Shown here piece after piece: positions 43,591-52,551 of a stretch of 64,000 bases of DNA. Where the stretch lies: assembly GCA_040388535.1 (NCBI GenBank), contig JAZKBR010000002.1, positions 1,148,838 to 1,212,837 of the forward strand, in the 5' to 3' direction. This DNA is from Gemmatimonadota bacterium (GTDB lineage Bacteria > Gemmatimonadota > Gemmatimonadetes > Gemmatimonadales > GWC2-71-9). Position 1 is the stretch's first letter, and every line of letters starts with the position of its first letter. Made by a program: the position numbers and the translations under genes. Below the pieces are notes generated by a model that was not told the DNA's origin, searched no databases, and saw only the letters and a program-made list of their open reading frames with translations.

Positions 43591-44943
43591 ATGAGAGGGC
43601 TCCACGCCCGCTGGAGCGACGTGCGACGGAAGGGTTTGCTCGCAGTCGATGCCTCGTCGGTCGCGGTCGTGCGGATCCTGATGGCTGCAATCATCCTGTG
43701 GGAGGTAGTTAGGTATTTCACGCACAATTGGATCAAGAGCTACTGGATAGATCCATCATTCCATTTCACCTACTTCGGGTTCGGATGGGTACACCCTTGG
43801 CCCGGCAATTTGTTGTACCTCCATTTCGCTTTGATGGGCCTTGCGGCTCTTGCAGTGCTTTTCGGACTGTACTACAGGGCTGCGAGTGTCTTTCTTGCAA
43901 TCAGCTTTGCCTACCAATTCCTGCTTGAACAGGCGCGATACCTCAACCATTTCTACGCGGCGCTACTTATACTCGTGCTATTGGCCGTCCTACCGGCGCA
44001 TGCAGAATGGTCCATCGACCGCAGGCGTCGTCAGGATTATGAGCCCGCGACTGTACCGGCGTGGGTGATATGGGTGCTGCGCTTTCAAGTTGGTGTAATT
44101 TACTTCTACGGCGGGCTCGCGAAACTCAACGTTGATTGGCTCGGCGGTGCTCCTACCGGATTGTGGATGAATCACCGAGCGACTGTGCCCTTTGTCGACT
44201 TCTTGCTGAGGCATGGGCTGCATGGTGTATTCTTTGGGGTTGGAGGAATGCTATTTGACCTCTTTGTGGTGCCTTTCCTCTTGCTCAGGCCCACGCGCCC
44301 CTACGCATTCATCGCTGCGATTTGCTTCCATTTTATCAACGCCCAGCTCTTCCCGATCGGAATCTTCCCATGGATGATGGTCGCAACAACCACGATCTTC
44401 TTCGTACCGAGTTGGCCCCGAAGTGTCTTGACCTATTTCTCTGCGCCGAGAGTGCCACGAAGTAAGGAGGTCTCGACCTTTGACGAACCGCGCCGGCCGT
44501 TGCTGGCCTTCCTTGCTGCGTTCATGGTAGTCCAATTGACAGTCCCCTTTCGACACTGGCTCTACCCCGGTGATGTGGCCTGGACCGAAGAGGGGCATCG
44601 ATTTTCGTGGAGGATGATGCTCCGCGACAAAGCAGGTAGTGCACAGTTTTTGGTGGTCTCTGGCTCCGACACAGCGTGGGTGAGCGCACAGCAGTACTTG
44701 CGCCCATGGCAGATGGGAGCGATGATAGGCAACCCCGACATGTTGCTCCAGTTTGGTCATCATCTCCGCGATGAATTTCAACGACGGGGCAAGAATGACG
44801 CACGCGTGTATGTGCGTTCGCTAGTGTCCTTGAATGGCCGCAAAGCAATTCCGATCATCGCCGATACCAGCGAGCTGGGCCGTATCCCCCGTACCCTGGG
44901 TCACGCCAACTGGATCACCGCGGGGCCCGGTGACAAGGAGTGA
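43591..44943 (+). CDS. HTTM / vitamin K-dependent gamma-carboxylase-like membrane protein
   Basis: 450 residues from ATG 43591 (GTG 43576 overlaps the previous stop and is possible). Several membrane segments occur between residues 22 and 290. The family block YFYGGLAKLNVDWLGGAP is complete; its Lys178 aligns with the Lys used by the mammalian gamma-glutamyl carboxylase. CFHFINAQLFPIGIFPWMMV and EEGHRFSWRMMLRDKAG are also typical. Human GGCX carboxylates Glu residues in secreted proteins with vitamin K. In bacteria the reaction is mostly unproven. The C-terminal 150 residues are probably extracytoplasmic. It is flanked by a propeller and a DCC thiol protein. Confidence 0.88.
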   Translation: MRGLHARWSDVRRKGLLAVDASSVAVVRILMAAIILWEVVRYFTHNWIKSYWIDPSFHFTYFGFGWVHPWPGNLLYLHFALMGLAALAVLFGLYYRAASVFLAISFAYQFLLEQARYLNHFYAALLILVLLAVLPAHAEWSIDRRRRQDYEPATVPAWVIWVLRFQVGVIYFYGGLAKLNVDWLGGAPTGLWMNHRATVPFVDFLLRHGLHGVFFGVGGMLFDLFVVPFLLLRPTRPYAFIAAICFHFINAQLFPIGIFPWMMVATTTIFFVPSWPRSVLTYFSAPRVPRSKEVSTFDEPRRPLLAFLAAFMVVQLTVPFRHWLYPGDVAWTEEGHRFSWRMMLRDKAGSAQFLVVSGSDTAWVSAQQYLRPWQMGAMIGNPDMLLQFGHHLRDEFQRRGKNDARVYVRSLVSLNGRKAIPIIADTSELGRIPRTLGHANWITAGPGDKE

Positions 44944-44965
44944 CAGCCAGGTTCACGACGGAAAG

Positions 44966-45355
44966 GTGAACCCGAGCAGCGCGCGCTGGACGGTCCTTTT
45001 CGATGGCGGATGTCCCCGCTGCCGACGGACAATCAAACTAATGCAGGCATGGCTTCCTGATATTAGTGTTGAAGCGGTTGACTTCACCACGGCCGGGGAA
45101 GGCGACACTCCTACCCTTCGTGCCGTGTCACTCCACAACGCAATGAGCGCTATGCATGTGCTTGCGCCGGACGGAACAACGTACCGCGGTTATGATGCCT
45201 TTGTTGCACTTGCGCGCGCCTCGAGGCGCTGGAAGGTGGCTGGCTTGATCGGACAGCTCCCATTGCTTCGTTGGATCGGGCGTATTGTGTATGGGCTGTT
45301 TGCCAGAAGTCGACGGCGTGTAGGATGCGAGGCAGGGACCTGCACATTAATCTAG
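44966..45355 (+). CDS. DCC family thiol-disulfide oxidoreductase-like protein
   Basis: 129 residues from GTG 44966, which puts the conserved WTVLFDGGCPRCRRTIKLM at the usual distance from the start; a GTG at 44930 overlapping the HTTM stop would add 12 residues. The DCC motif with CPRC lies near residue 15. The C-terminal helices (LLRWIGRIVYGLFARSRRRV) end with CEAGTC, another Cys pair. DCC proteins are commonly found with HTTM proteins and may shuttle electrons or support quinone cycling. This is the last gene of the 41286-45355 cluster. Confidence 0.85.
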   Translation: MNPSSARWTVLFDGGCPRCRRTIKLMQAWLPDISVEAVDFTTAGEGDTPTLRAVSLHNAMSAMHVLAPDGTTYRGYDAFVALARASRRWKVAGLIGQLPLLRWIGRIVYGLFARSRRRVGCEAGTCTLI

Positions 45356-45923
45356 AGGTGCGCGCGACAGGAACCGAGCGGTCGCTGATTGGGCACTGCG
45401 CGAGGGCTACCGTACAATGTGAACGAACCCGCGATTCACCTTCAGGCGGCCATGACCACCACGCCGGGATGCGGGAGGGGGAGCGGACCCGGATGCGGTG
45501 GACTGTCGCGAGCAGCGCACCGGCCGACTCTGCTGTACTTTGCTTTCGCTTCTATCAAAATCACCCTGTACACCTCCTCGGCCGCATCTCCATTCGCATC
45601 CCCTCGCCACCTCACCGCGCCATCATCCACGAATCCAGTCGCATGGAAGTTCCCGCCGGGTTGAATTCGGCGCAGACCTCGTGTTCCCTCCGCGGTCCAT
45701 CCAGATCCCGCAGCCAGGTGTGGCCATTCGGCGTCGCGAGAATCACCGAGAAAGACGGCAACCGGACCTTCAATCCCGGTGGGCTCACTGACGGGGCCCC
45801 TCCTCGCCGCATTTGCACGCTGCGCTGGGTGGCGACCACGATGTACTTTCATGGAGTCCTCTGGCTATCCGGCCGGGTGGGACCCTACGATTCTAGCGGG
45901 ACCTAGACTAGTGGAAACGTCAG
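45356..45923 (-). pseudogene. Degraded C-terminal fragment of a propeller gene in a 568-base spacer
   Basis: On the minus strand between about 45840 and 45540 two frames carry pieces of a propeller C-terminus. One reads LPSFSVILATPNGHTWLRDL, then AEFNPAGTSMRL, and then hits a stop. The next frame continues RWRGDANGDAAEEVYRVILI. Both match the final blade layout of six-bladed propellers (WLRD..., FNPAG, VEEVYRV), so a frameshift and small deletion is the simplest reading. The rest of the spacer shows no gene. Confidence 0.45.
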
Positions 45924-47132
45924 ATGATCCTCGCCTCGAACGACTTGCGCCTCGCATTCCGCTGCTGGGCGGCCATCGGCGCCGCAGCCTGCATCGTGAG
46001 TGTGCCGCTCGCGGCTGCTCAGGCCCCCGGCAGGGAAGAGGGCCACGCTGTCGCTTCCGAGCAGCTCCGGGTCAGCGGAGCTGCTGACACCGAGCCCTTC
46101 GGCAGAATCGATTGCATCGCGGCCACCCCGGATGGTGGCGTTGCGCTCTTCGATGGCAAGGGTATGGACGGCCCAACCCTGTTACTCCTCGACGAGAACG
46201 GCAAGCTTCGCCGACGCCTCGGGCGCAAGGGCGCAGGCCCGGGTGAATATTCCTCCCTGCAACTGTCCGACTGCATCTCGGTCACCGCCGATGGCACGAT
46301 AGTGCTGCTCGACCGAGGGCTGTCGCGAATCGTTCGCTGGGATCGAAATGGAAAGCTGCTTCCGGCGGTTTCCGTTCCTGTCCGGCCGAGCGGCCTCCCG
46401 CCGTACTTGGTACCGCTTCGTGACGGCTCATTCTACGTGCATTCCGTCATCAGGCCGCCGACGCCCGGGGGGGTCTTTGATGGCGGCGACTACGGCTACA
46501 TCCACCTGAGTGCGGCGGGGTCGATCCTTGACACGCTCCGGCCCTCGGCGATGGCGCTGCGCAAACGCGGCCACCGGATCGGCGATCCGAACGTGCAGTG
46601 GTTTCCCCGGATCGATGGGAGCGTCCTCGAGGCCGATCAGGCGGAGTTGGGCTACCGCCTTCGGGATCTCAAGGGCGCCTGGCATCCAGTGAGCCACCCG
46701 CGCCCGGCCATCCCGTTCTCTACCGCCGAACTGGCGGAGGAAGCTGCCATCCAGGAATGGACCAGACTCTTGACTCGTGGCGCGGTTCCGGCGGGCGAGT
46801 TGGCAGAAACCAAGCCGGCATTCGAGAGGATTTTCAGTGATGCAGGGATGCGGGTATGGTTGCTTCGACGCGTCCCTGCCGAGGCTGGCATTCCGCGTCC
46901 GGAGGGTGGCCCTCCCAGTATTGGCGCGACGCCGCGACCAGCCCGGCATCTCTTCGAACCGCCGGTCTGGGTGCGCTTTTCGGCCAAGGGCAAGTACGAG
47001 GGGGAGGTGCGTTTCCCCTTGGAGAGCGCCTCGGGAAGCGCCTTTGTCGCGACGGGCAATACGGTCTGGTCCGCGTCGCTCTCGAAGGAGGGTGAGCCGG
47101 TAGTGATCAAGTGGCTGATCGAGATGCACTGA
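45924..47132 (+). CDS. Secreted six-bladed beta-propeller protein (subfamily A)
   Basis: 402 residues, signal peptide ending SVPLAAAQA. After a short linker comes TEPFGRIDCIAATPDGGVAL and then GRKGAGPGEY at about residues 100-109. The closing strands are VWVRFSAKGKYEGEVRFPLE followed by GNTVWSASLSKEGEPVVIKW. This N- and C-terminal pairing (FGRID ... FDGKG, EVRFPL ... VVIKW) is shared with 51337 and 54867 and defines subfamily A here. No Shine-Dalgarno is obvious. It opens the propeller island. Confidence 0.85.
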   Translation: MILASNDLRLAFRCWAAIGAAACIVSVPLAAAQAPGREEGHAVASEQLRVSGAADTEPFGRIDCIAATPDGGVALFDGKGMDGPTLLLLDENGKLRRRLGRKGAGPGEYSSLQLSDCISVTADGTIVLLDRGLSRIVRWDRNGKLLPAVSVPVRPSGLPPYLVPLRDGSFYVHSVIRPPTPGGVFDGGDYGYIHLSAAGSILDTLRPSAMALRKRGHRIGDPNVQWFPRIDGSVLEADQAELGYRLRDLKGAWHPVSHPRPAIPFSTAELAEEAAIQEWTRLLTRGAVPAGELAETKPAFERIFSDAGMRVWLLRRVPAEAGIPRPEGGPPSIGATPRPARHLFEPPVWVRFSAKGKYEGEVRFPLESASGSAFVATGNTVWSASLSKEGEPVVIKWLIEMH

Positions 47133-47139
47133 ACTGTTG

Positions 47140-47247
47140 CTCTGGTTCGCGATGTCCGAAGCCGAGCAGCGGCGGAGGGTACAGCTGCTGAATATTGGAG
47201 AGCGGGACGGGGTGGAGAGTGTGCGGTTCAAGGTGGCGGTGCGGTGA
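47140..47247 (+). pseudogene. Remnant of a propeller C-terminus
   Basis: A short plus-strand frame ends with LNIGERDGVESVRFKVAVR and a stop at 47245-47247. It has the shape of a final propeller blade (compare DSVGVESAVVFRM in the 42314 protein) without any upstream domain. A leftover from a partial duplication or deletion is likely. Confidence 0.4.
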
Positions 47248-47307
47248 TCAGGGCAGGATAACCCGGCCCCGCGAGTAAGGCTTTCCTCCTCGCGATCCAT
47301 AAGTATC

Positions 47308-48432
47308 ATGGCGTGGAAATTCCCGACCGTCTGTTGCATTGCCCTCGGGTTTGGGGGAGCCGGCTGCTCCCAGCCTGAGGAGGTTCCCACCTCCCAGCTC
47401 ATCGATATCGTTGTCGACAAATCGATCGATGAGGACTCGCTCTGGACAGCCGCAGCCAAACGTGCAGGGTTGCGAGTTGTTCTCGGCAGTTCAGAATATC
47501 AGTTCGGCCACGCTGCCGCCTCCGATGGTGCTGAACTCGGTGTCGTCGATTTCGGGGTGTTGCTCGGTGATGGGCGCGCGGTGATCTCGGACTTCAGCAA
47601 GCATCGCCTGGTCTACCTCTCGCCACGCGGTGAACTGCTGAGCCTGTTTGGGCGGCGAGGCGAGGGTCCCGGCGAGATCGGTCAGGCCGGCGGGATGTAC
47701 CTCCAGGCCGACGGCAACCTGGTCTTCCGCGACAACCAGTTACAGCGGGCGACCGTGCTGACCCCGGCCGAAAATTCGCTCGACCTGCGGCGCTCGTATC
47801 CCGTGGCCTCGTACGCACGGCCCATCTGCGCCCTTGCCGACGTAACCGTCGGAGTTCGCTACCGGCCGCAGGTGCAGCGTACCATCGAAACACGGTCGCT
47901 TGATGGAAAGCGTGTCAACTACATCGGCCTGCCGCTCTTCAAAGCGACGAACAATCTCAACGTCATTGCGACCAACGGCTCCTTGCTCTGTCTGCCAGAC
48001 AAGGCACAAGTGGTCTTCGCGGCGCAGACTGGCGACCTGCTCGCCTATCGCCGTGATGGGTCGGTCGCGTGGCGTCGCAAGCTTGCCGATTTTGTGCCAA
48101 GTCAGGTCAAGGAGGTCGGCAGCGGCGTTCTGTTGACGGCGGCCCCGCCGCCACTGAATCGCAGTGTCACGGTGCGCGCGCTCGTGCGGCTCGACAGCAT
48201 CACGGCACTCCTGCAGATGGTGATGCTGGTGCGGAGGGGGGAGGGGAAGACCAGCGTCGTCGAGCGAAGCGGCATCGAGTCGCGAATTATCGCCCTTGAG
48301 GATGGCGCCGAACTGGGCCGACAGACCGACCTGCCGCTGATGCTCGACGTGCGGGACGGGATGGCGCTGACGTACGCCGAGGAGCCGGAACCGATGGTGG
48401 GACTGGTGCGGCTGCGCCTGATGCCGAGGTGA
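47308..48432 (+). CDS. Six-bladed beta-propeller lipoprotein
   Basis: 374 residues. Lipobox FGGAGC near residue 20. A helical linker (DSLWTAAAKRAGLRVVLG) precedes the blades. The signature GRRGEGPGEI lies near residue 115, flanked by VISDFSKHRLVYLSPRGELL and NLVFRDNQLQRATVLTPAEN. Two Cys in blades 3-4 (ARPICALADV and SLLCLPDKAQVV) could pair. It is most like its neighbours in overall layout, with a divergent C-terminus (TYAEEPEPMVGLVRLRL). No specific function. Confidence 0.84.
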   Translation: MAWKFPTVCCIALGFGGAGCSQPEEVPTSQLIDIVVDKSIDEDSLWTAAAKRAGLRVVLGSSEYQFGHAAASDGAELGVVDFGVLLGDGRAVISDFSKHRLVYLSPRGELLSLFGRRGEGPGEIGQAGGMYLQADGNLVFRDNQLQRATVLTPAENSLDLRRSYPVASYARPICALADVTVGVRYRPQVQRTIETRSLDGKRVNYIGLPLFKATNNLNVIATNGSLLCLPDKAQVVFAAQTGDLLAYRRDGSVAWRRKLADFVPSQVKEVGSGVLLTAAPPPLNRSVTVRALVRLDSITALLQMVMLVRRGEGKTSVVERSGIESRIIALEDGAELGRQTDLPLMLDVRDGMALTYAEEPEPMVGLVRLRLMPR

Positions 48433-48494
48433 TGCCTGCACGCGATTCCTCGCGTCCCCGTCGGGGTCACCTTCCCACGGCCTTCCCGCGCCGA

Positions 48495-48932
48495 TCAAGC
48501 CGCGATACCCTCCTGCGCGACCCCGGCCGCAACCAACGCCTTGAGGAATGCACTCTTCTCCCGCGGGGAGATCACCACACTCTGCCCTTTGCCATAGCTG
48601 ATCGCCAGTCGATCGAGCGAGAGGGCGGGGGCAGAGAGGATCGACCGGGTCGCGACGACTTTCGTCACCAGACGCAGTGGTACCCGTTGCACCTGCGGAC
48701 CGCAGCGAACGATCAGCGTATCACCATCGATCGTATACGACGTGCCGAGGAGCATCCAGAGCGGTAGTCCGAGTGCGATGGGTGCAGGGATCGCGATCGC
48801 CAGCCAGCTTCCGATCGACGGCCGGGCGTGACCGGCCAGCGTCACGACGGCCGTCCCCAGCACGATAATCGCGACACCAACCAACAGCAGGATGAACCAG
48901 CTGTCGACCTTCGACTTGAACTGCTGTGCCAT
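48495..48932 (-). CDS. Membrane protein with bacterial PH-like (bPH_6) domain
   Basis: 145 residues on the minus strand; the ATG at 48932 has GAGGTG close upstream, while the longer frame to 49064 has no signal features. Two membrane segments (SWFILLLVGVAIIVLGTAVV and LAIAIPAPIALGLPLWMLL) precede a PH-like beta domain: YTIDGDTLIVRCGPQVQRVP, LRLVTKVVATRSI and VVISPREKSAFLKAL. Such proteins are widespread and uncharacterised. It interrupts the plus-strand propeller island and converges with the 47308 gene. Confidence 0.75.
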   Translation of the reverse strand: MAQQFKSKVDSWFILLLVGVAIIVLGTAVVTLAGHARPSIGSWLAIAIPAPIALGLPLWMLLGTSYTIDGDTLIVRCGPQVQRVPLRLVTKVVATRSILSAPALSLDRLAISYGKGQSVVISPREKSAFLKALVAAGVAQEGIAA

Positions 48933-49085
48933 GGACACCTCGGGAAGGCGAGTGCGTCGCCATCGCACGCCACGCGCTGTGCAGTATGCCGGGCGCGCAC
49001 GGGGGAACGCAAGGACGGCTTCACCATCACGATTCTCCTTGCGCTGGCTACCGGCCAGGAGCACCTTTCTTCGACTTCCCGGTAC

Positions 49086-49130
49086 AGCTGATCGTCCTAT
49101 TGGCCCCCGCTATAGGGTATCGCTATTCGC
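49086..49130 (+). repeat. Shared 5' leader repeat, copy 1
   Basis: CAGCTGATCGTCCTATTGGC, then CCCCGCTATAGGGTATCGCT and ATTCGC. It matches 53630-53674 with few differences. Both copies end a few codons from the start of an exported-protein gene, in the same reading phase. The TATAGGGTAT part could be promoter-like. Confidence 0.8.
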
Positions 49131-51272
49131 AGCAACGTCCGGCATCACTGCCTTGCAGCACTCGCCTCGTTAGCCGTCGCCTTCGCGGCCCCGCTCCACG
49201 CGCAAGACCTCACCGATCGCGCGAACACACTCGCGACGAAGCTCGAAGGCGCGTCCATCACCGAGCGACAGGCGAACGCGGGCGCAGCGAGAGCGCTGCT
49301 CACCGAACTCAACGGCCGAGCACTCGATCGCGCCTCCGTCCGCGCGATTGCGCGAGTCTCTTTGGCGATGGCGGCACCGCTCTCGCCGATCGGGATCGTC
49401 CCGTCACGCGAGGAAGCGCGGTGGCGGAGCAGTGCCGTGCGGGCACTGGTCCGGCTTCTCTCGCGGGACACCCTCGACCTCTGGAGCGCAGAGCAGCTGG
49501 AAAGGATCGCCCCGTATCCCAGCATCTGGGCCGAACCCGCAGTGGAGCTCAAGCTGCTTCGCAAGCTGCGCGTGCCCAGCAACAATTTGCCGCGCGCTGT
49601 CGCAGCCGCCGTGGCCGGGCTCGAGATCGAAGCCGGTGATCCACTCGCGGCAGTGAAACTCCTCGAACGCCCGTTTCCTGGCGCCCTGGGCGAGGCGCAG
49701 CGACTGCACCTTCTTGCTGCGGCACACTTTGCCATTGGTCGGGATTCGCTCGCGAGCGCGACCTACTACGCCGGGGCGGCGGCCATCCGCGACTCGGCCG
49801 ACGCCAATGTGTTCGGGCGGGAACTGCAGGAGATCGCTGAGGGTGCGGAGCTGCGCGAGTGGCGATCGACCGCGCTGGTGCCGACGGCGCGAGCGGCGTG
49901 GCTCGGGAAGTTCTGGGCCCGCGAGGACCTCGCCGATGGCCGCCTGCCGGGCACCAGATTGCGGGAACAGTTCTCCCGCTGGCGCCTGGCGCTGCAGCAG
50001 TATCGCTGGGACACCGACGGCACCCTCGCGTTGGGCGGCATACCGCCTCGTGGCGCAGCGCAGGATGGCAGCGAGGGTGACGTGCTCTTTCCGCGCGACG
50101 AAGGGACGGCCCCACCGGTCTATGACGCGCGCTATTTCGAGCGAAACAGCGTGATCGATGACCGCGGGCTACTAGTGCTCCGGCATGGCGCGCCCACGAA
50201 CACCATTACCTCGGCAGGCGTTGCGGCGCTGGCCCAGGAGTCCCTGGTCTGGAGCGTGGCGAGTGCGAACGGCGATGGCGGGCCGGAGCTTCGTATCGTC
50301 TCCTTCTCACGAGCGGCGGTGCGCAAGATTGGTGTGCCATCTTTTCATTTCGGGATGCTCGCGCGCAACGTCCCGATGGGTGATCTGATGTCGCTCTGCC
50401 AGGTCGACGCCCGTCTCTGTGCTCTCGCCGGCCCCGGAGATGCGCGGGTACGTGCGAATCTGATCCTGCAGAACTTCACGGCCATGCGGACGAACGCCGA
50501 GGTGACGCAGGGGAACCCGCAGCGGTTCAACCATCCGCTTCGGGCGGTCGTGCAGGCATTTGGCATCCCCGACGGTGGCGTGCTTGTGGTCATGGCGGTT
50601 CCGCTGGCAAGTCTTGCCGCTGCGCACGACGCCGGCTCGGCGGCCACATCACTGAAGCTGCGTGTAATAGTGGGTGACCCGCTGAGTGGCGAAATTACCG
50701 GCACGGTCGACACGATTCGCCATTGGCGACTGGCGCAGCCAGTGCCAGTGGCGGGATTCCTGAGTTTCCTCACCATCGTGCCGGCAGGAATCGGCACCTG
50801 GCAGGTCGCGGTGACGGCGGCGGACATTGCTGGTGAAACCGGGGGTACCACCTGGATCAGCAATGTTCCCGTGATCGCGACGGCAAACGACGCGCTCACA
50901 CTCGGTGATCCGATCCTGGGCCGCGTCGGCGGGGGGCTCGAATGGCAGTGGCAAGGGCAGCCGGTACTGCTCAATCCGACCAACGCATGGCACACTACGG
51001 AGCTGGCGACCTTGTCGGTCGTCGCGAGCGGCCTGCGCGCCGGTGAAGACTACGGCTTGCGGCTCGAGCTCTGGCCCAGTGATACCACGGCGAAGAGCCC
51101 GCGCCTCACGATTACTTCCGACCTTCGCGCCAACGCATCGACGATGATGCTGCAGCGTTCGCTCGATCTGTCGAGGATCGGGGCTGGCGACTATCGCCTG
51201 GTGCTTCGTCTTTCAGGTAAGAATGGTGCGACGACCACCATTCGGGAGCGACGGGTTGCGGTGCGGAAGTAG
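49125..51272 (+). CDS. Secreted GWxTD-domain-like protein, probable ATT start
   Basis: 715 residues if translation starts at ATT 49125. The frame from there encodes a clear signal peptide (RSNVRHHCLAALASLAVAFA, then APLHAQ), and the first ATG is inside the mature domain at 49368. The helical N-terminal half has TPR-like repeats. The second half has the WLGKFWAREDLADG segment and VIDDRGLLVLRHGAPT, which match the WLTAFWNTRD and VFDDRGVVYIRQGPPD blocks of the 59603 paralog, the GWxTD domain. C-terminal beta sandwich. Function unknown. The next gene starts 64 bases downstream. Confidence 0.75.
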   Translation: MRSNVRHHCLAALASLAVAFAAPLHAQDLTDRANTLATKLEGASITERQANAGAARALLTELNGRALDRASVRAIARVSLAMAAPLSPIGIVPSREEARWRSSAVRALVRLLSRDTLDLWSAEQLERIAPYPSIWAEPAVELKLLRKLRVPSNNLPRAVAAAVAGLEIEAGDPLAAVKLLERPFPGALGEAQRLHLLAAAHFAIGRDSLASATYYAGAAAIRDSADANVFGRELQEIAEGAELREWRSTALVPTARAAWLGKFWAREDLADGRLPGTRLREQFSRWRLALQQYRWDTDGTLALGGIPPRGAAQDGSEGDVLFPRDEGTAPPVYDARYFERNSVIDDRGLLVLRHGAPTNTITSAGVAALAQESLVWSVASANGDGGPELRIVSFSRAAVRKIGVPSFHFGMLARNVPMGDLMSLCQVDARLCALAGPGDARVRANLILQNFTAMRTNAEVTQGNPQRFNHPLRAVVQAFGIPDGGVLVVMAVPLASLAAAHDAGSAATSLKLRVIVGDPLSGEITGTVDTIRHWRLAQPVPVAGFLSFLTIVPAGIGTWQVAVTAADIAGETGGTTWISNVPVIATANDALTLGDPILGRVGGGLEWQWQGQPVLLNPTNAWHTTELATLSVVASGLRAGEDYGLRLELWPSDTTAKSPRLTITSDLRANASTMMLQRSLDLSRIGAGDYRLVLRLSGKNGATTTIRERRVAVRK

Positions 51273-51336
51273 TCCGGGCAATCGAGATGGACGCGCCGCC
51301 TTGCCTGAAGGAGTAGGTGACTTCCTCCGCACTACC

Positions 51337-52548
51337 TTGAGGTGGAGCGTCTTGATCCTGAGCTGTCTGCCCACGATCGGCGTCGCGCAGTCATCCAAAC
51401 CGCCAGAGACCGCTCTCGTGCGATCGACCGGCCCAGGCCGTTGGGGCGCACCCTCTCTCGCCATTGAGGAAGTGCGTGTCGGCGGCGCAGGATCGGGAGT
51501 AGAGCTCGGATCGGTCGATTGCATTGCCGCTCTCCCCGATGGTGGCGTGGCAGTCTTCGATAGCCGGGGCCTGAGTGGTCCGGCGCTGCGTGTTCTCGAT
51601 TCGCACGGAGTGCTTCGCCGTTCAATCGGACGCCAGGGCGCAGGCCCCGGCGAATTTGGGGCGCGCGGAATTTCCGGCTGCCTCGCCGCCAGGGATGATG
51701 GCTCGCTGCTCATGCTCGACTACAGCAACAACCGCGTGAATCGCTGGACCGCAAACGGCGAGGTGCTCTCGAGTATTCCGCTGCCGCCTGGGCTGGGGGG
51801 CCCCGCGCCGTACCTGCTCGCCGGACCGGCGCAGTCGGTCTATATCAGGGTGGCCGTGACGCGACCCCGCGCCGGCGTCGGGATGGACTGGAGCGCCTAC
51901 GGATTCGTGCGGGTTGCCGCCGATGGCAAAGTCCTCGACACGCTGCCACGACCCCGATCAACTGGCTCGAACGCGCCGCCACGACTCTTCGATCCGATGG
52001 AATTCATCCTTCCTCAGGCTGATGGTCGCATCGTACGATCGTTCTCTGATCGTCTCGCCTTTGACGTATGGCTGCCCGGAGCCACTCGGGCCGCGATCTC
52101 GGCGGAGCGCCCGCTCCCTGCCACGCGAGTGCTGCCGGCCGAGCGGAGCGAACTCGAGGCGGGGCTCGCATTCTGGACTGCGCAAACGAAAGGGATGGTA
52201 CCGAACCCTGGAGTCGCGACGACGAAATCCGCCTTCGCCGATATGCGCGTTGACCTTGAGGGTCGCCTCTGGTTCCAGCGCAACGTCACCGCGGTGAAGG
52301 GTGCGATGGTCCATCCGCCGGGGCTTCCGGGGCAGCCCGCACCACCGGGGCAGATGTACCAGGTGCCGCCGGTCTTCGCCGCTTTCGATCGCAGCGGTGC
52401 CTACCTCGGCGAAGTGCGGCTGCCGCTGCGGCAGGCGTACCTGCTCAACTTCACCTTCGCCGGTGATCATGTCTGGGGGACTTTCACCGATGCAGAGGGG
52501 GTGCCGGTGGTCGTGAAGTGGCGGATTGTTGGGGCGGGGAGGAGGTAG
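51337..52548 (+). CDS. Secreted six-bladed beta-propeller protein (subfamily A)
   Basis: 403 residues from TTG 51337, which gives a compact signal peptide (RWSVLILSCLPTIGVAQ); the frame is open to 51223 inside the previous gene. Subfamily A marks are ELGSVDCIAALPDGGVAVFD, GRQGAGPGEF (about residues 98-107), FAAFDRSGAYLGEVRLPLRQ and GVPVVVKWRI. It is close to the 45924 protein. No exact Shine-Dalgarno fits this start, so the N-terminus is uncertain. Confidence 0.82.
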   Translation: MRWSVLILSCLPTIGVAQSSKPPETALVRSTGPGRWGAPSLAIEEVRVGGAGSGVELGSVDCIAALPDGGVAVFDSRGLSGPALRVLDSHGVLRRSIGRQGAGPGEFGARGISGCLAARDDGSLLMLDYSNNRVNRWTANGEVLSSIPLPPGLGGPAPYLLAGPAQSVYIRVAVTRPRAGVGMDWSAYGFVRVAADGKVLDTLPRPRSTGSNAPPRLFDPMEFILPQADGRIVRSFSDRLAFDVWLPGATRAAISAERPLPATRVLPAERSELEAGLAFWTAQTKGMVPNPGVATTKSAFADMRVDLEGRLWFQRNVTAVKGAMVHPPGLPGQPAPPGQMYQVPPVFAAFDRSGAYLGEVRLPLRQAYLLNFTFAGDHVWGTFTDAEGVPVVVKWRIVGAGRR

Positions 52549-52551
52549 GGC

